From: Synoicihabitans lomoniglobus | Lineage (GTDB): Bacteria; Verrucomicrobiota; Verrucomicrobiia; Opitutales; Opitutaceae | DNA: 64,000 nt | Assembly: GCF_029023725.1 (NCBI RefSeq) | Contig: NZ_CP119075.1 | Coordinates: 1,297,501-1,361,500, forward strand | Direction of reading: 5' to 3' | Position numbers and translations under genes: made by a program | In this document: piece after piece, positions 36,381 to 45,134 of the stretch | Layout of the letters: the number at the start of each line of letters is the position of its first letter | How positions within the stretch are numbered: position 1 is the first letter of the stretch | Notes under the pieces: model-generated | Database searches by the model: none | The model's input: only the letters and a program-made list of their open reading frames with translations | What the model was told of the DNA's origin: nothing

Positions 36381-38015
36381 ATGAAAACCAAGCGTATTTT
36401 AACCGTTTTAGTCGCCTTGTTTTGGGTCGCGACGATTTCGGCGCAGACCGCGAAAGTAATTCGCATGACCGGAGCAAAGTCGGCGACCGTGCTCTTGCCC
36501 GATCAAGTCGAGGAAACCGTGCTGGAGGAAGGTCAGGAGGTGCCGGTCGGGTCACTCATTCTCGTAGGCGAAGGCACCAAACTCTTTTTGCGCACCTTCA
36601 CGGGCACGATTACCGTGGCCGAAGCGGAGTCCATTTTTGAAATCGAGACAGTCGAAATCACGGCGGACAATAAGGAGAAGACCGTCTTGGATCTGCGCAG
36701 CGGCAATTTGGTCGCCAATCTCGATCCCAAAAAGCGGGCCACGAATGATTACGGAGTGCGCACCCCCAAAGGAGTCGCCGCTGCTCGAGGCACCAATTTC
36801 ACGATCAGTGTGGACGGTCTCGACGTTTTGGTGACGGTCTCGGCGGGGGTGGTGACGGTCGAGATTCCGGAGTTTCCTTTGCCCGTCTCCCTTTCTCCCG
36901 GCCAAGCTTCGAGTGGCGGTGCGGCCACCACACTTTCCGCCGTGATGAACAACCCGGCGACAGCCGCTGTTGCGCGTGCCGTGGTGCAAGCCACCGCCTC
37001 CGCCGTGTCGAGTCTGGCGGCGGATCCGGACTCGGGCGTGACGTCGGAAACCGTATCTCAGGTCGTGACCACCGCCGGTCAGGCCGCAGCCGAAACAGGC
37101 GATTCGGCACTGGTTTCGTCCGTCGCCGCGGCGGCCACCGAGGCGAATCCAGCCATGGCCGAAACCGCGGTGACCGCGGCGGTCGCCACGAATCCTGCGG
37201 CCGCTGCTGAGATTGCCGGGGCGGCCACCGCCGCCTTTCCTGCATCGGCTCAAGCAGTGGTGCAAGCAGCTGTGGCCTCCAACCCGTCCTCCGCCGCCGC
37301 TGTAACCACCGCCGCGACGACCGCAGCCCCCACTCAAGCCCAAGCGGTGGTGCAAGGCGCCGTGAATTCCAACCCCGGAGCCGCGGCTGAAATTGCCACG
37401 GCCGCGACCGCGGTGGCCCCGGAATCCGCTGATGCCGTGGTGCAAACCGCAGTGACGGCCAATCCGGCAGCTGCATCCCAAGTGGTGACCGGCGTGGTGC
37501 AATCGGTCTCTCGCTCGACTGGAGCAAATGTCCAGACCACAGCGCAAGCTCTCGCCACGACGGCCAACACCGCGTCGGCGGCGGCCGGTAGCACGGAGAC
37601 GGTGGATGCTAACACGGTGGCGCAAGACGTTGAAACGGCTGCGGCCGCAGAAACAGCGGCCACGGAAGAAACGGCGACGGACGAGGAAGAGGCCGAGGAA
37701 GACGCGGAAGAGGCGGAAGAAGAAGCCGCCGAAGAAGAAGCCGAAGAGTCTGCGGAGGAAGAGGCGGAGGAAACTCCCGCCGAGGACGAAAACGCCACGG
37801 AAGAGGAAGCTCCCGTGGAGGAAGAAGCCCCCGCGGAAGAAGAAGCGTCGGCCGAGGATGAAGCTCCGATTGAGGAAGAGGCTCCGAGCGAAGAAGAATC
37901 GCCAGCCGAGGAAACTCCGGCCGAGGAGACTCCGGTCGAAACGCCCGAGGTGCCGGAAGATGTTCCGGAGATCCCCGACCTTGACGAAGTGGGGAACGTC
38001 AGCACCTCCAGTTGA
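36381..38015 (+). CDS. FecR-domain protein with Ala-rich repeats and a Glu-rich tail
   Basis: The 544-residue exported protein (signal MKTKRILTVLVALFWVATISAQ) begins with a FecR-like domain at about residues 55-150 (VPVGSLILVGEGTKLFLRT, VRTPKGVAAARGTNFTISV). From about 190 to 405 it has irregular Ala/Val/Thr-rich repeats of about 28 residues (QAVVQAAVASNPSSAAAVTT-like units), predicted to be helical. From about 425 to 530 it is a highly acidic Glu/Ala/Pro tract. FecR domains occur in sensors and in stand-alone secreted proteins; no FecI or TonB-receptor gene is adjacent, so an iron-sensing role is not indicated. A strong terminator follows directly. Function is unknown; surface adhesion or a scaffold are possibilities only. 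Confidence 0.7.
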   Translation: MKTKRILTVLVALFWVATISAQTAKVIRMTGAKSATVLLPDQVEETVLEEGQEVPVGSLILVGEGTKLFLRTFTGTITVAEAESIFEIETVEITADNKEKTVLDLRSGNLVANLDPKKRATNDYGVRTPKGVAAARGTNFTISVDGLDVLVTVSAGVVTVEIPEFPLPVSLSPGQASSGGAATTLSAVMNNPATAAVARAVVQATASAVSSLAADPDSGVTSETVSQVVTTAGQAAAETGDSALVSSVAAAATEANPAMAETAVTAAVATNPAAAAEIAGAATAAFPASAQAVVQAAVASNPSSAAAVTTAATTAAPTQAQAVVQGAVNSNPGAAAEIATAATAVAPESADAVVQTAVTANPAAASQVVTGVVQSVSRSTGANVQTTAQALATTANTASAAAGSTETVDANTVAQDVETAAAAETAATEETATDEEEAEEDAEEAEEEAAEEEAEESAEEEAEETPAEDENATEEEAPVEEEAPAEEEASAEDEAPIEEEAPSEEESPAEETPAEETPVETPEVPEDVPEIPDLDEVGNVSTSS

Positions 38016-38044
38016 TGGTGCCGTCGTCCGCCTGAGAAAAACTT

Positions 38045-38074
38045 AACGCCCGGTCACCGCCGGGCGTTTTTTTT
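38045..38074 (+). terminator. Strong Rho-independent terminator
   Basis: AACGCCCGG (38045-38053) and CCGGGCGTT (38060-38068) form a 9-bp stem with a 6-base loop, followed by T residues. It ends the FecR-domain gene transcript and faces the convergent HAD gene. Confidence 0.9.
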
Positions 38075-38098
38075 GAGGGAGCAAAGCGGCCAGATCGC

Positions 38099-39145
38099 TT
38101 AGGTGTCCGGGTTTTCGCCGTCCAGGAAGTCGGACTGCTTCAAGCTGGGAGCGGCACCTTTGGATTTTTTGCGATCATCGTCTTCGCCGGACAAATGACG
38201 AGGCGGGCGTGACACACGTTGCGCGACGGCAGCTTCGCGATCTGCGACGATGCGGTCGCACATCCCATGAATCTGGAGTCGCAACCATTTCGCCGTGGGG
38301 CTGCTGGCGCGATAATCGGCTTCACCGTAGTGATCGATGCGGCCGACTTGGCGCAGACGATCGTTCTGTTCGAACTCACCCGTGGAGTCGGGATTGTAGA
38401 CGGCATACGCCTTGCCGCCGCCCTTTTTGACCACGGAAAAACTGGGGATGTCACTGGGACCATCCGCGATGTAAATCATGTTCTGCAGGGGGATGCGGCG
38501 GTCCTCGGGCTTGATGTTGGAATTCACATCGATCGCGGCGTTGCGATTGGTGCCTTTGTTGATCTCGAAAATGGCCTTCGTCTTGGTCGTGTTGTCGATG
38601 ACCATGCCGATTTGCGCGATCTCAGCCTCGGCCGAAAGTGACATCTCGTCCTGCTTCAGGAACCCTGGTTGCAGCGGATTTTCCACAAATTCGCAGGCCC
38701 ACACACCATCGATTTTGTCCGCGATTGAGCTGCCCCGGATCATCTCCGCCAAACCGGTGCTGACCACGTAGTGTTCCAAGGCGATGTCGTGTTTTTGGTA
38801 TTCCGGCTTGTCGCGCACGAAGGTGCGACTGCGATCGAGAAAGTCGGCCACCCCCGGGTAAAACTGAATATCGCCGCCACACTCGCGAAGGATGCGATTG
38901 TTCAGACCCGCCATTTCACCGGACAGCACGTAGGTGAGCAGGTGGTTGAGGTAGGCGATTTCACCCGAGATGTGATAACCGCGCTTCTTGTAGTGCGGCA
39001 CCAGACTGTTGGTCTCGGCCCAAAAATTATCCTCGTCGACACCGAAGCGTTTGAAGAGAGGGGCCTGCATGTAGTCGGGGATGAGCGTTTTGTCGAAGTC
39101 CCAGATGCAAGCGATGATGTTTTGCGTGAAAAGCGTGGTAGCCAT
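38099..39145 (-). CDS. HAD-superfamily hydrolase
   Basis: The 348-residue protein has HAD motif I DFDKTL (Asp16 and Asp18, nucleophile and general acid), a motif II candidate VSTGLAE near residue 125 and a motif IV-like IADGPSDIPSF near residue 235. A cap region separates I and II. The substrate cannot be read; similar proteins include phosphoserine-phosphatase-like and unassigned phosphatases. The C-terminal 50 residues are polar and probably disordered (GEDDDRKKSKG). It is divergent from prfA, with about 145 bases of shared upstream DNA carrying an inverted repeat. No motif residue is missing. Confidence 0.75.
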   Translation of the reverse strand: MATTLFTQNIIACIWDFDKTLIPDYMQAPLFKRFGVDEDNFWAETNSLVPHYKKRGYHISGEIAYLNHLLTYVLSGEMAGLNNRILRECGGDIQFYPGVADFLDRSRTFVRDKPEYQKHDIALEHYVVSTGLAEMIRGSSIADKIDGVWACEFVENPLQPGFLKQDEMSLSAEAEIAQIGMVIDNTTKTKAIFEINKGTNRNAAIDVNSNIKPEDRRIPLQNMIYIADGPSDIPSFSVVKKGGGKAYAVYNPDSTGEFEQNDRLRQVGRIDHYGEADYRASSPTAKWLRLQIHGMCDRIVADREAAVAQRVSRPPRHLSGEDDDRKKSKGAAPSLKQSDFLDGENPDT

Positions 39146-39215
39146 GGTCAGGTGTCGGTCGGATTCGTGGTGCCGCGACGAATCTCCGGGGGCACGATGG
39201 AGCGTGGCTCGAAGA

Positions 39216-39267
39216 GCGCAAAGCGCAAAATCCCCGGTTCGTTCTTCCTTTTAGCGCCGCTTTGCGC
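39216..39267. promoter_or_regulatory. Inverted repeat between HAD and prfA genes
   Basis: GCGCAAAGCG (39216-39225) and CGCTTTGCGC (39258-39267) are a perfect 10-bp inverted repeat with 32 bases between, in the divergent spacer. It could be an operator, a transcript hairpin or a dispersed repeat fragment. Confidence 0.4.
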
Positions 39268-39290
39268 CTTATGGACCCTTCCCGAACTGC

Positions 39291-40421
39291 ATGTCCGATC
39301 TTCCCGATATCACTCCATTCCGCCGTCGTCTCGATGAACTGGACGCTCAAATGAGCGATCCCAATCTTTTCGCGGACCCACGTCGGGCCGCCACGGTGTC
39401 TCGCGACCAGCAGCGCATGGCCCGGCTGGTGGCGGACTACGACAAGATCACCGTGCTCGATCGCCAGATTGAAGAAGCCCGGGGCATGTTGAAGGACGAC
39501 CAAGCCGATCCGGATCTGCGGGAGCTGGCCGAGATGGAATTGCCGGAGAACGAAGCCGCGCGAGAACAGCTGCAGCGAGACGTGTTGGTGGCGATGATCC
39601 CGCCGGAGCCGACCGACTCGCGTAACACGGTGCTGGAAATCCGGGCCGGCACGGGTGGGGACGAAGCCGCGTTGTTCGGCGGCGAGCTCTATCGGGCGTA
39701 TTCACGATTTGCGGACACGCAGGGTTGGAAGGTCCAACCGATGTCGTCCAGCGAAGCCGAACGCGGCGGCTACAAGGAAGTGATCGCGCTAATCACGGGC
39801 GACGAAGTCTACCGTCAGTTGAAATTTGAAAGCGGCGTGCACCGGGTGCAACGCGTGCCCGTGACCGAAGCCAACGGACGCATCCACACGTCGACGGTCA
39901 CGGTGGCGGTGATGCCCGAGGCGCAGGAAGTGGACATCGAGATCGATCCCCAGGATTTGGAAATCAGCGTCACCCGGGCGAGTGGTCCGGGGGGGCAGGG
40001 CGTGAATACCACGGACTCGGCGGTGCAGATTTTGCACAAGCCGACCGGGGCCATCGTTTACTGCGCGGACGAACGTTCGCAGATCAAGAACAAGGCCAAG
40101 GCCATGACCGTGCTGCGGGCGCGTTTGCTGAAGATCAAGGAAGACGAGGAGCGCGCGAAATACGCCGCCCAGCGCAAGGGGCAGATCGGCACGGGCGATC
40201 GCAGCGAGCGCATTCGCACCTACAATTTTCCGCAAAGCCGGGTCACGGATCACCGCATCGGACTTACGTTGCACAGTTTGCCGCAAGTGATGGAAGGCGA
40301 GTTTGAGCCGCTGGTGACGGCACTCATGCAGGAAGACATGGCCATGAAACTGGCGGCGCTGAGTGAGGGGCAGGCGGCGATGCCGGCGTGGGCGACAACG
40401 GGTTCAGCACGGCAGGCATGA
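39291..40421 (+). CDS. prfA: Peptide chain release factor 1
   Basis: The 376-residue protein is the class I release factor for UAA and UAG stops. The catalytic GGQ motif is in [14 protein letters not shown] (about residues 231-244), and conserved blocks [26 protein letters not shown] and [19 protein letters not shown] are present. The [15 protein letters not shown] block is the RF1-type sequence, distinguishing it from RF2. The GGQ glutamine is the substrate of PrmC, whose gene overlaps the prfA stop codon by 4 bases; the pairing is a common bacterial arrangement. Length is normal. No programmed frameshift is seen, as expected for RF1 rather than RF2. Confidence 0.97.
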   Translation: MSDLPDITPFRRRLDELDAQMSDPNLFADPRRAATVSRDQQRMARLVADYDKITVLDRQIEEARGMLKDDQADPDLRELAEMELPENEAAREQLQRDVLVAMIPPEPTDSRNTVLEIRAGTGGDEAALFGGELYRAYSRFADTQGWKVQPMSSSEAERGGYKEVIALITGDEVYRQLKFESGVHRVQRVPVTEANGRIHTSTVTVAVMPEAQEVDIEIDPQDLEISVTRASGPGGQGVNTTDSAVQILHKPTGAIVYCADERSQIKNKAKAMTVLRARLLKIKEDEERAKYAAQRKGQIGTGDRSERIRTYNFPQSRVTDHRIGLTLHSLPQVMEGEFEPLVTALMQEDMAMKLAALSEGQAAMPAWATTGSARQA

Positions 40422-41275
40422 TCAGTTTGCTCGAAGTTTTGCAAAAATCGGCCGGCTTCCTCGAAAGCAAGGGAGTCGAGCATGCGCGGCTGAACGCCGA
40501 ATTGCTGATCGGTCACGCGCTGGGATTGAAGCGCATGCAGCTCTACATGGAATTCGAGCGCTTGTTGCCGGAAGCCGAGTTGGAACTGATTCGACCGATG
40601 GTGAGGCGACGAGCGCAGCGGGAGCCGCTGCAGCATATCATCGGCTCGGTGGAATTTGGCGACGTCGAACTGAAGGTGGATTCCCGCGCCCTGATTCCGC
40701 GGCCGGAAACCGAGTATTTGGTGGAGCTCTTGCGCACGGAATATGCGACCACGCCGCCGGACTATTTTGCCGATTTGGGCACCGGCAGCGGCGCGTTGGC
40801 GTTGGCGTTGGCGCATGCTTGGCCGGACGCCAAAGCGGTCGCGCTCGACGTATCGGCCGAGGCTTTGGCGCTGGCGACGGAGAATCGGGAGGCGCTCGGC
40901 CTTACCGAACGCGTCGAAATGCTCGAATCCGATTGGTTCTCCGCGATGCCGGACGATTCCCGATTCGGATTGATTGTTGCTAACCCGCCTTATCTCACCA
41001 CCGCGGAGGTGGCGGCCACGGCGCCCGAGGTAAAGGATCACGAACCGGCGGTGGCGCTTTCCACGGCGAGTGATGGCATGGATGCCTTCGAGGTGATCAT
41101 CAGTCACGCCGCGACCTATTTGCTGCCCGACGGGCTGCTCGCGATGGAGGCGGGAATTGCCCAGCACGCGATGCTGGTGGCCAAGTTGGAGCAGGCGGGT
41201 TTTGACCGCGTGGAATCCCGGCAGGATCTGACCGGCCGGGATCGCTTCGTTTTTGCGCGGATGCCGTCTGCTTAG
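40418..41275 (+). CDS. prmC: Release factor glutamine N5-methyltransferase
   Basis: The product has about 285 residues. It carries the SAM-binding [14 protein letters not shown] (about residue 120) and catalytic NPPY (about 189-192, NPPYLTT), the class I methyltransferase and N/Q-modifying signature. PrmC methylates the Gln of the GGQ motif in RF1 and RF2, increasing termination efficiency. ATG 40418 overlaps the prfA stop (ATGA), which decides the start over GTG 40388. The N-terminal helical domain ([19 protein letters not shown]) fits the family's RF-binding domain. It converges on the protease gene downstream with 14 bases between stops. Confidence 0.95.
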   Translation: MISLLEVLQKSAGFLESKGVEHARLNAELLIGHALGLKRMQLYMEFERLLPEAELELIRPMVRRRAQREPLQHIIGSVEFGDVELKVDSRALIPRPETEYLVELLRTEYATTPPDYFADLGTGSGALALALAHAWPDAKAVALDVSAEALALATENREALGLTERVEMLESDWFSAMPDDSRFGLIVANPPYLTTAEVAATAPEVKDHEPAVALSTASDGMDAFEVIISHAATYLLPDGLLAMEAGIAQHAMLVAKLEQAGFDRVESRQDLTGRDRFVFARMPSA

Positions 41276-41289
41276 GGACGGCAGCTGAC

Positions 41290-43575
41290 TCAACCGCCCG
41301 ACGAAGGGCGGGCGGTCAACGGAGCATGATCGGCGTAGACGGGATTGTTGCCGATCTCGACGGCATCGACGATGACTCGCAGCGCTTCGCGCAGGTGCAC
41401 GTCGAGACGGGCGTAGCCTTCGGGTTCGGGTTCTTCGTCGGTGCTGAGAACCTCCCCATCCATGTCGTCTGCATCTGCGCTGGTCTCGGCGTCGGCCAAT
41501 GCGGTGGTGGCAGGCGCGGGAAGCTCGGTCGCGGTCTCGATTTTTTCGTCCGCGACTTCGACCGGGTCGGGGGACTGGTCTTCCGGAGGCGTTAGCAGGA
41601 ACTCGGTGAAGGCAAAATTCTCTTCGCGGAGGCGTTTGCGGCGCTCGTCCATTTGCTCGCGAAAGGCCTTGTCGGCATCGCGGCGTTCAATCCGTTGATC
41701 CAGATTGAGCGAGATGAATTTTTCCTCTTGGCGGGCGGTGAACCAATCGATGTTGGCCTGGAGAAACTTGAACTCCTCCAGCGACTCGCGCCGGGCGAGG
41801 CTGGCTTCGCGCAACGGGGAGAGGATGTGGGCGTCGAGCGGGGCACCGTTGAACTCGGTGGTTTGAATCTCGTCCCAGACCAAGGCTTGGGGCAGGAAGC
41901 GCTCGCCGGACTCCATCACGTCTTCAATCGACGGCAGCACGATGTCGGGCACGACGCCGTTGAGCTGGGTGGAGGAACCGCTGGGCAGGTAGAACTTCTG
42001 AATGGTGAATTTGGCGGCACCACTTTTTTCACCGGTCATGAGCATACGGCGGTCGAGGTTGCGCATTTCGTAGACGGTTTGGACGGTGCCTTTACCGTGG
42101 GTGGAACTGTCGCCGAGCACGACCGCACGGCCGTAGTTTTGCAGGGCGCCGGCGACGATTTCGGAGGCGGAGGCGCTGAACTTGGACACGAGCACGGCGA
42201 GGGGGCCGGCGTAGCGCACGGAGCTGTCCTGATCTTCGTCGACCTTGATGTCGCCGTAGTAGGAGCGGACTTGAACGACCGGACCTTGTTCGATGAACAG
42301 TCCGGTGAGGTCGATGGCTTCACTGAGCAGGCCGCCACCGTTGTCGCGCAGATCAAGCACGAGTCCGTCGATGCCGGTTTCCTGCATCTGGGAAATCAGT
42401 TCCGCGATGTCGGCGGTGGCGCTGTTTTGCGCTCCGTCGGTGTTGGAGGGGTCCGGACCGTAGAACGTGGGCAGGGAGATCACGCCGACGGACTTGGTAT
42501 GGCCCTTGGTGTCGGGCACTTCAAAGATCGCGCCGCGAGCCCGGGCGGAGTCGAGGTTCACCACATCACGAGTGAGGATAATTTCCTTCCGTTCGGACGC
42601 GTCGACGGCATCGGCGGGTTGGATGGTGAGGTGGACGGGTGTGCCGCGTTCGCCGCGAATCTTGTCGACGATTTTGCGGAGCTTCATGCCGATCAATTCG
42701 ATCGGTTCGCTGCCGTCCTGGGAAACGGCGATGATCTTGTCGTTGGGCTTGAGGCGCTTGTCCAAATCGGCCGGGCCGCCGGCGATGATTTCTTTGATGA
42801 CGCACTCATCTTCCTCCATGCCCAGCAACGCGCCGATGCCGACGAGCTGGAGACGCATTTGAATGGAGAAGTCCTCGAAGGTCTCGGCGGAAAAGTAGGT
42901 GGAGTGGGGATCGTAGAGCTGGGCGATGTTCGTGAGAAACAGCTCTGTGATTTCGTGCGTCTCGATGTCGGCCAGATTCTTCAAGCGGCGCTCGTAGCGT
43001 TTGCGCACGCGTTCCTTGGCTTCGTCGATGTCGCGATCGTTGAGCAGCTCCTGTTCGATCTCGAAGAGCAGTCGTTTCTCCCAGACGGCGTCGGCTTCGG
43101 ATTCATTGGCGAGCCAGTTGACCTCACTGCGATCGACTTTGAATTGTTCGCTGGTGCCGGTATCGAACTCTCCCTGCAGCCGACGGAACACCCAAGCGGT
43201 GCGCGCCTCGACGCGGTCCTCGTAGCGTTGGAACATTTGAAACGCCGGGTCGATATTCCCCAGTGTGCGCACGTTCCAATACAGTTCTTCGCCGAACTGG
43301 GTGTTGAAGCTGTCGGCGTCGGACTTGAGGAAGAAAAGGTGTTGGGCATCCCAGTCCTCCATGAACGTCGTCACAATGGGCGGGTAGGAGGCCGCCGTGA
43401 CTGCTTCGCGATTGTAATGCGCTTCTTCAAGCAGGCGGATGAAATTACTGATCTCCTTGGACTCGGAACGCGTGAGCGTGAAAGTCCGATCCGGGCGGGC
43501 TTCCAGCATCCCGGAGGATAGGGCGATCAGCGAGGCGGTGAGGAGTGCGACGAAACGACGGGGCAACACGATCAT
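41290..43575 (-). CDS. prc: Tail-specific (C-terminal processing) protease, S41 family
   Basis: The 761-residue protein has a signal peptide (residues 1-26), an N-terminal helical domain, a PDZ domain at about 255-340 (MEEDECVIKEIIAGGPAD), and an S41 catalytic domain with FSASASEIVAG (nucleophile Ser near 466) and GKGTVQT (Lys near 493). The C-terminal DUF3340-like region has coiled-coil character and an acidic Asp/Glu-rich segment before the end. Prc/Tsp degrades periplasmic proteins with non-polar C-termini. It lies 73 bases after the rhomboid gene on the same strand, so they may share a transcript. Compared with E. coli Prc (682 residues) it has an extended acidic C-terminal tail. Confidence 0.9.
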   Translation of the reverse strand: MIVLPRRFVALLTASLIALSSGMLEARPDRTFTLTRSESKEISNFIRLLEEAHYNREAVTAASYPPIVTTFMEDWDAQHLFFLKSDADSFNTQFGEELYWNVRTLGNIDPAFQMFQRYEDRVEARTAWVFRRLQGEFDTGTSEQFKVDRSEVNWLANESEADAVWEKRLLFEIEQELLNDRDIDEAKERVRKRYERRLKNLADIETHEITELFLTNIAQLYDPHSTYFSAETFEDFSIQMRLQLVGIGALLGMEEDECVIKEIIAGGPADLDKRLKPNDKIIAVSQDGSEPIELIGMKLRKIVDKIRGERGTPVHLTIQPADAVDASERKEIILTRDVVNLDSARARGAIFEVPDTKGHTKSVGVISLPTFYGPDPSNTDGAQNSATADIAELISQMQETGIDGLVLDLRDNGGGLLSEAIDLTGLFIEQGPVVQVRSYYGDIKVDEDQDSSVRYAGPLAVLVSKFSASASEIVAGALQNYGRAVVLGDSSTHGKGTVQTVYEMRNLDRRMLMTGEKSGAAKFTIQKFYLPSGSSTQLNGVVPDIVLPSIEDVMESGERFLPQALVWDEIQTTEFNGAPLDAHILSPLREASLARRESLEEFKFLQANIDWFTARQEEKFISLNLDQRIERRDADKAFREQMDERRKRLREENFAFTEFLLTPPEDQSPDPVEVADEKIETATELPAPATTALADAETSADADDMDGEVLSTDEEPEPEGYARLDVHLREALRVIVDAVEIGNNPVYADHAPLTARPSSGG

Positions 43576-43648
43576 GTAGGCTTTGGGAAAAGGTTTGAGT
43601 GAAAAGGTTTCAGAAAAACAACGAACGAGTCCGCTGGGACGAGGGCGA

Positions 43649-44584
43649 TTAACCGCGTTTGAGCAGATCCTTAGCCTCGTCGAGGCGTTGTTTTTCGCGG
43701 TCGGTCAACGCGCCAAAACCCTGGCTGTTGATTTTATCGAGAATGCGGTCGACCTCCGCGCGCAAGTCTTCGCGTGAGACGGTTTGGGTATCCGTGGCGG
43801 AGGCAGAGGTCGTATCGCCCGAAAGATTGACTTTGTAGGCGGTGGGTTTGGCTGCACGTCGGGAGGAGCGGCGCAACCACGCGGGCAGTTCCATGGACGG
43901 TGCCCGGTCCGGGGTGGCCCACTCCCGTTGGTGCACGAATCGGAAAAACAACCAACCGGCGGCGAGACCGCCCAAGTGAGCGGAGTGGGCGACGTCGCCC
44001 ATGCCCTGAGTGCCGGGAATCTCGGTGAACAAGAATCCCATCAGGTCGATGCCGCCCAGAATGATCACGAGCCACTTGGGTTTGATCGTCACCGGGATGA
44101 TGAAAAAGAGCAGGAAGGTGATCGGCCGGTTCGGGTTGAGCGCGGCAAACATCATGAGCAGCGCGAAAACACCGGCCGAGGCGCCAATCAACACGCCCCC
44201 GTGGGTCCAGTTGGTCACGAGCCAAAAGACACCGCCCACGAGCACGCCGCCAAAGTAGAGGATGGTGAACCGCCGCGCGCCGAGTAGCGGCAGCAACTCC
44301 CGACCGAGCAGAAACACGAACAGCATGTTAAACACGATGTGCAGGAAGCTCATCATGCTGTGCAGCAGGCTGTAGGTGAACAGGGTCCAGATGAATCCGG
44401 ACTTCACTCCATCCACGGAAAGGGCGAGCAGCTGGTCAAAACTGCGCCCGGCCGATCCGCCCAGCCACTTCCAGAACACGTTTTGCAGAATAAATCCCGC
44501 AATCGTCGCGCAAATGATCCATGTGATGATCGACGTTGTCGGCCGCGCGTAGTCGTTGCGCATGTAGGACCGGTCTGAGAGCAT
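43649..44584 (-). CDS. Rhomboid-family intramembrane serine protease
   Basis: The 311-residue protein has six or so membrane helices. The rhomboid catalytic dyad is visible: GASAG with Ser136 and AHSAHLGG with His203; HIVFN (His82, Asn86) in helix 2 supplies the oxyanion-side residues. The C-terminal 90 residues are cytosolic and helical (REDLRAEVDRILDKINSQGF). Bacterial rhomboids cleave single-pass membrane proteins; no substrate can be proposed. ATG 44584 is annotated; ATG 44563 (MRNDYARP) is a possible later start. It precedes the tail-specific protease gene, a second envelope protease. Confidence 0.88.
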   Translation of the reverse strand: MLSDRSYMRNDYARPTTSIITWIICATIAGFILQNVFWKWLGGSAGRSFDQLLALSVDGVKSGFIWTLFTYSLLHSMMSFLHIVFNMLFVFLLGRELLPLLGARRFTILYFGGVLVGGVFWLVTNWTHGGVLIGASAGVFALLMMFAALNPNRPITFLLFFIIPVTIKPKWLVIILGGIDLMGFLFTEIPGTQGMGDVAHSAHLGGLAAGWLFFRFVHQREWATPDRAPSMELPAWLRRSSRRAAKPTAYKVNLSGDTTSASATDTQTVSREDLRAEVDRILDKINSQGFGALTDREKQRLDEAKDLLKRG

Positions 44585-44705
44585 CGGAAGAACTTAGGTG
44601 GTTCCGGGCGACCTGACAAGTTTGCTCCGGTAATTATCGATAACTGTTTTCAGCATCGGGCGGATTGCAGTCTGCTAATATTTGAATCTCGGCCGGGCCG
44701 CCCGC

Positions 44706-44711
44706 TTGACA
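44706..44711 (+). promoter_or_regulatory. Possible -35 element TTGACA
   Basis: Perfect TTGACA 34 bases before the ferredoxin start codon. No good -10 hexamer follows at 17 bases, so this is weak evidence only. Confidence 0.25.
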
Positions 44712-44745
44712 CCCTAGTCGGATTCTCTTTTGTGCGTCCCAACTT

Positions 44746-44979
44746 ATGGCAGACAAAGACGACAAATGGGAAGAGAACGTAGCTGGCAAATTCTATGTCG
44801 ATCAGCAATGTATCGACTGTGACCTTTGCCGTGAAACCGCCCCGGATTTTTTCACCCGTCACGATGATGGGGGATATTCCTACGTGCATAAGCAACCGAC
44901 CAATGAAGAAGAGGTTGCGCTTTGCATGGAAGCACTCGAGGGCTGTCCCGTCGAGGCCATCGGGGAAGACGGCGCCTGA
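44746..44979 (+). CDS. Small ferredoxin
   Basis: The 77-residue acidic cytosolic protein has CxxCxxC (Cys22, Cys25, Cys28) near the N-terminus, and Cys60 and Cys67 (LCMEALEGCPVEAIG) near the C-terminus. The first three Cys plus C67 followed by Pro fit one single 3Fe-4S or 4Fe-4S cluster of the ferredoxin type in which the fourth ligand is in CPxxAI. It carries electrons for unknown redox enzymes; no partner gene is adjacent. A terminator follows at 45023-45049, so it is a single-gene transcript. Confidence 0.9.
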   Translation: MADKDDKWEENVAGKFYVDQQCIDCDLCRETAPDFFTRHDDGGYSYVHKQPTNEEEVALCMEALEGCPVEAIGEDGA

Positions 44980-45022
44980 GCGTCGCCTGACCGTCCCCGC
45001 GAGCTTCGCTCGCCTCAATTTC

Positions 45023-45049
45023 ACCCCGGTCGATTCGGCCGGGGTTTTT
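45023..45049 (+). terminator. Rho-independent terminator after the ferredoxin gene
   Basis: ACCCCGG (45023-45029) pairs with CCGGGGT (45039-45045), 9-base loop, followed by T residues. Confidence 0.75.
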
Positions 45050-45064
45050 CATGCCCTCGATGGG

Positions 45065-45102
45065 TTGTTAAGAAAAATAGAAATTATACTAACAAGCGCT
45101 TG
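45065..45102 (+). promoter_or_regulatory. Candidate promoter with CAAGCGCTTG palindrome
   Basis: TATACT (45085-45090) resembles a -10 box; CAAGCGCTTG (45093-45102) is a perfect 10-bp palindrome just downstream of it, a plausible operator for the TonB-receptor gene. A -35 candidate TTGTTA is only 14 bases upstream, a poor spacing. Confidence 0.35.
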
Positions 45103-45134
45103 ATTCAGCCGCTCGGACCGCTAGGCCCGATAGC

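Noticed and set aside
36381..38015. FecI-FecR iron regulation
   Set aside because: No sigma factor or TonB receptor is adjacent to the FecR-domain gene, and the rest of the protein is unlike FecR sensors.
45050..45134. Cobalamin riboswitch upstream of the TonB receptor
   Set aside because: The spacer is too short and contains no B12-box-like GCCACTG or AGTCGG motif.
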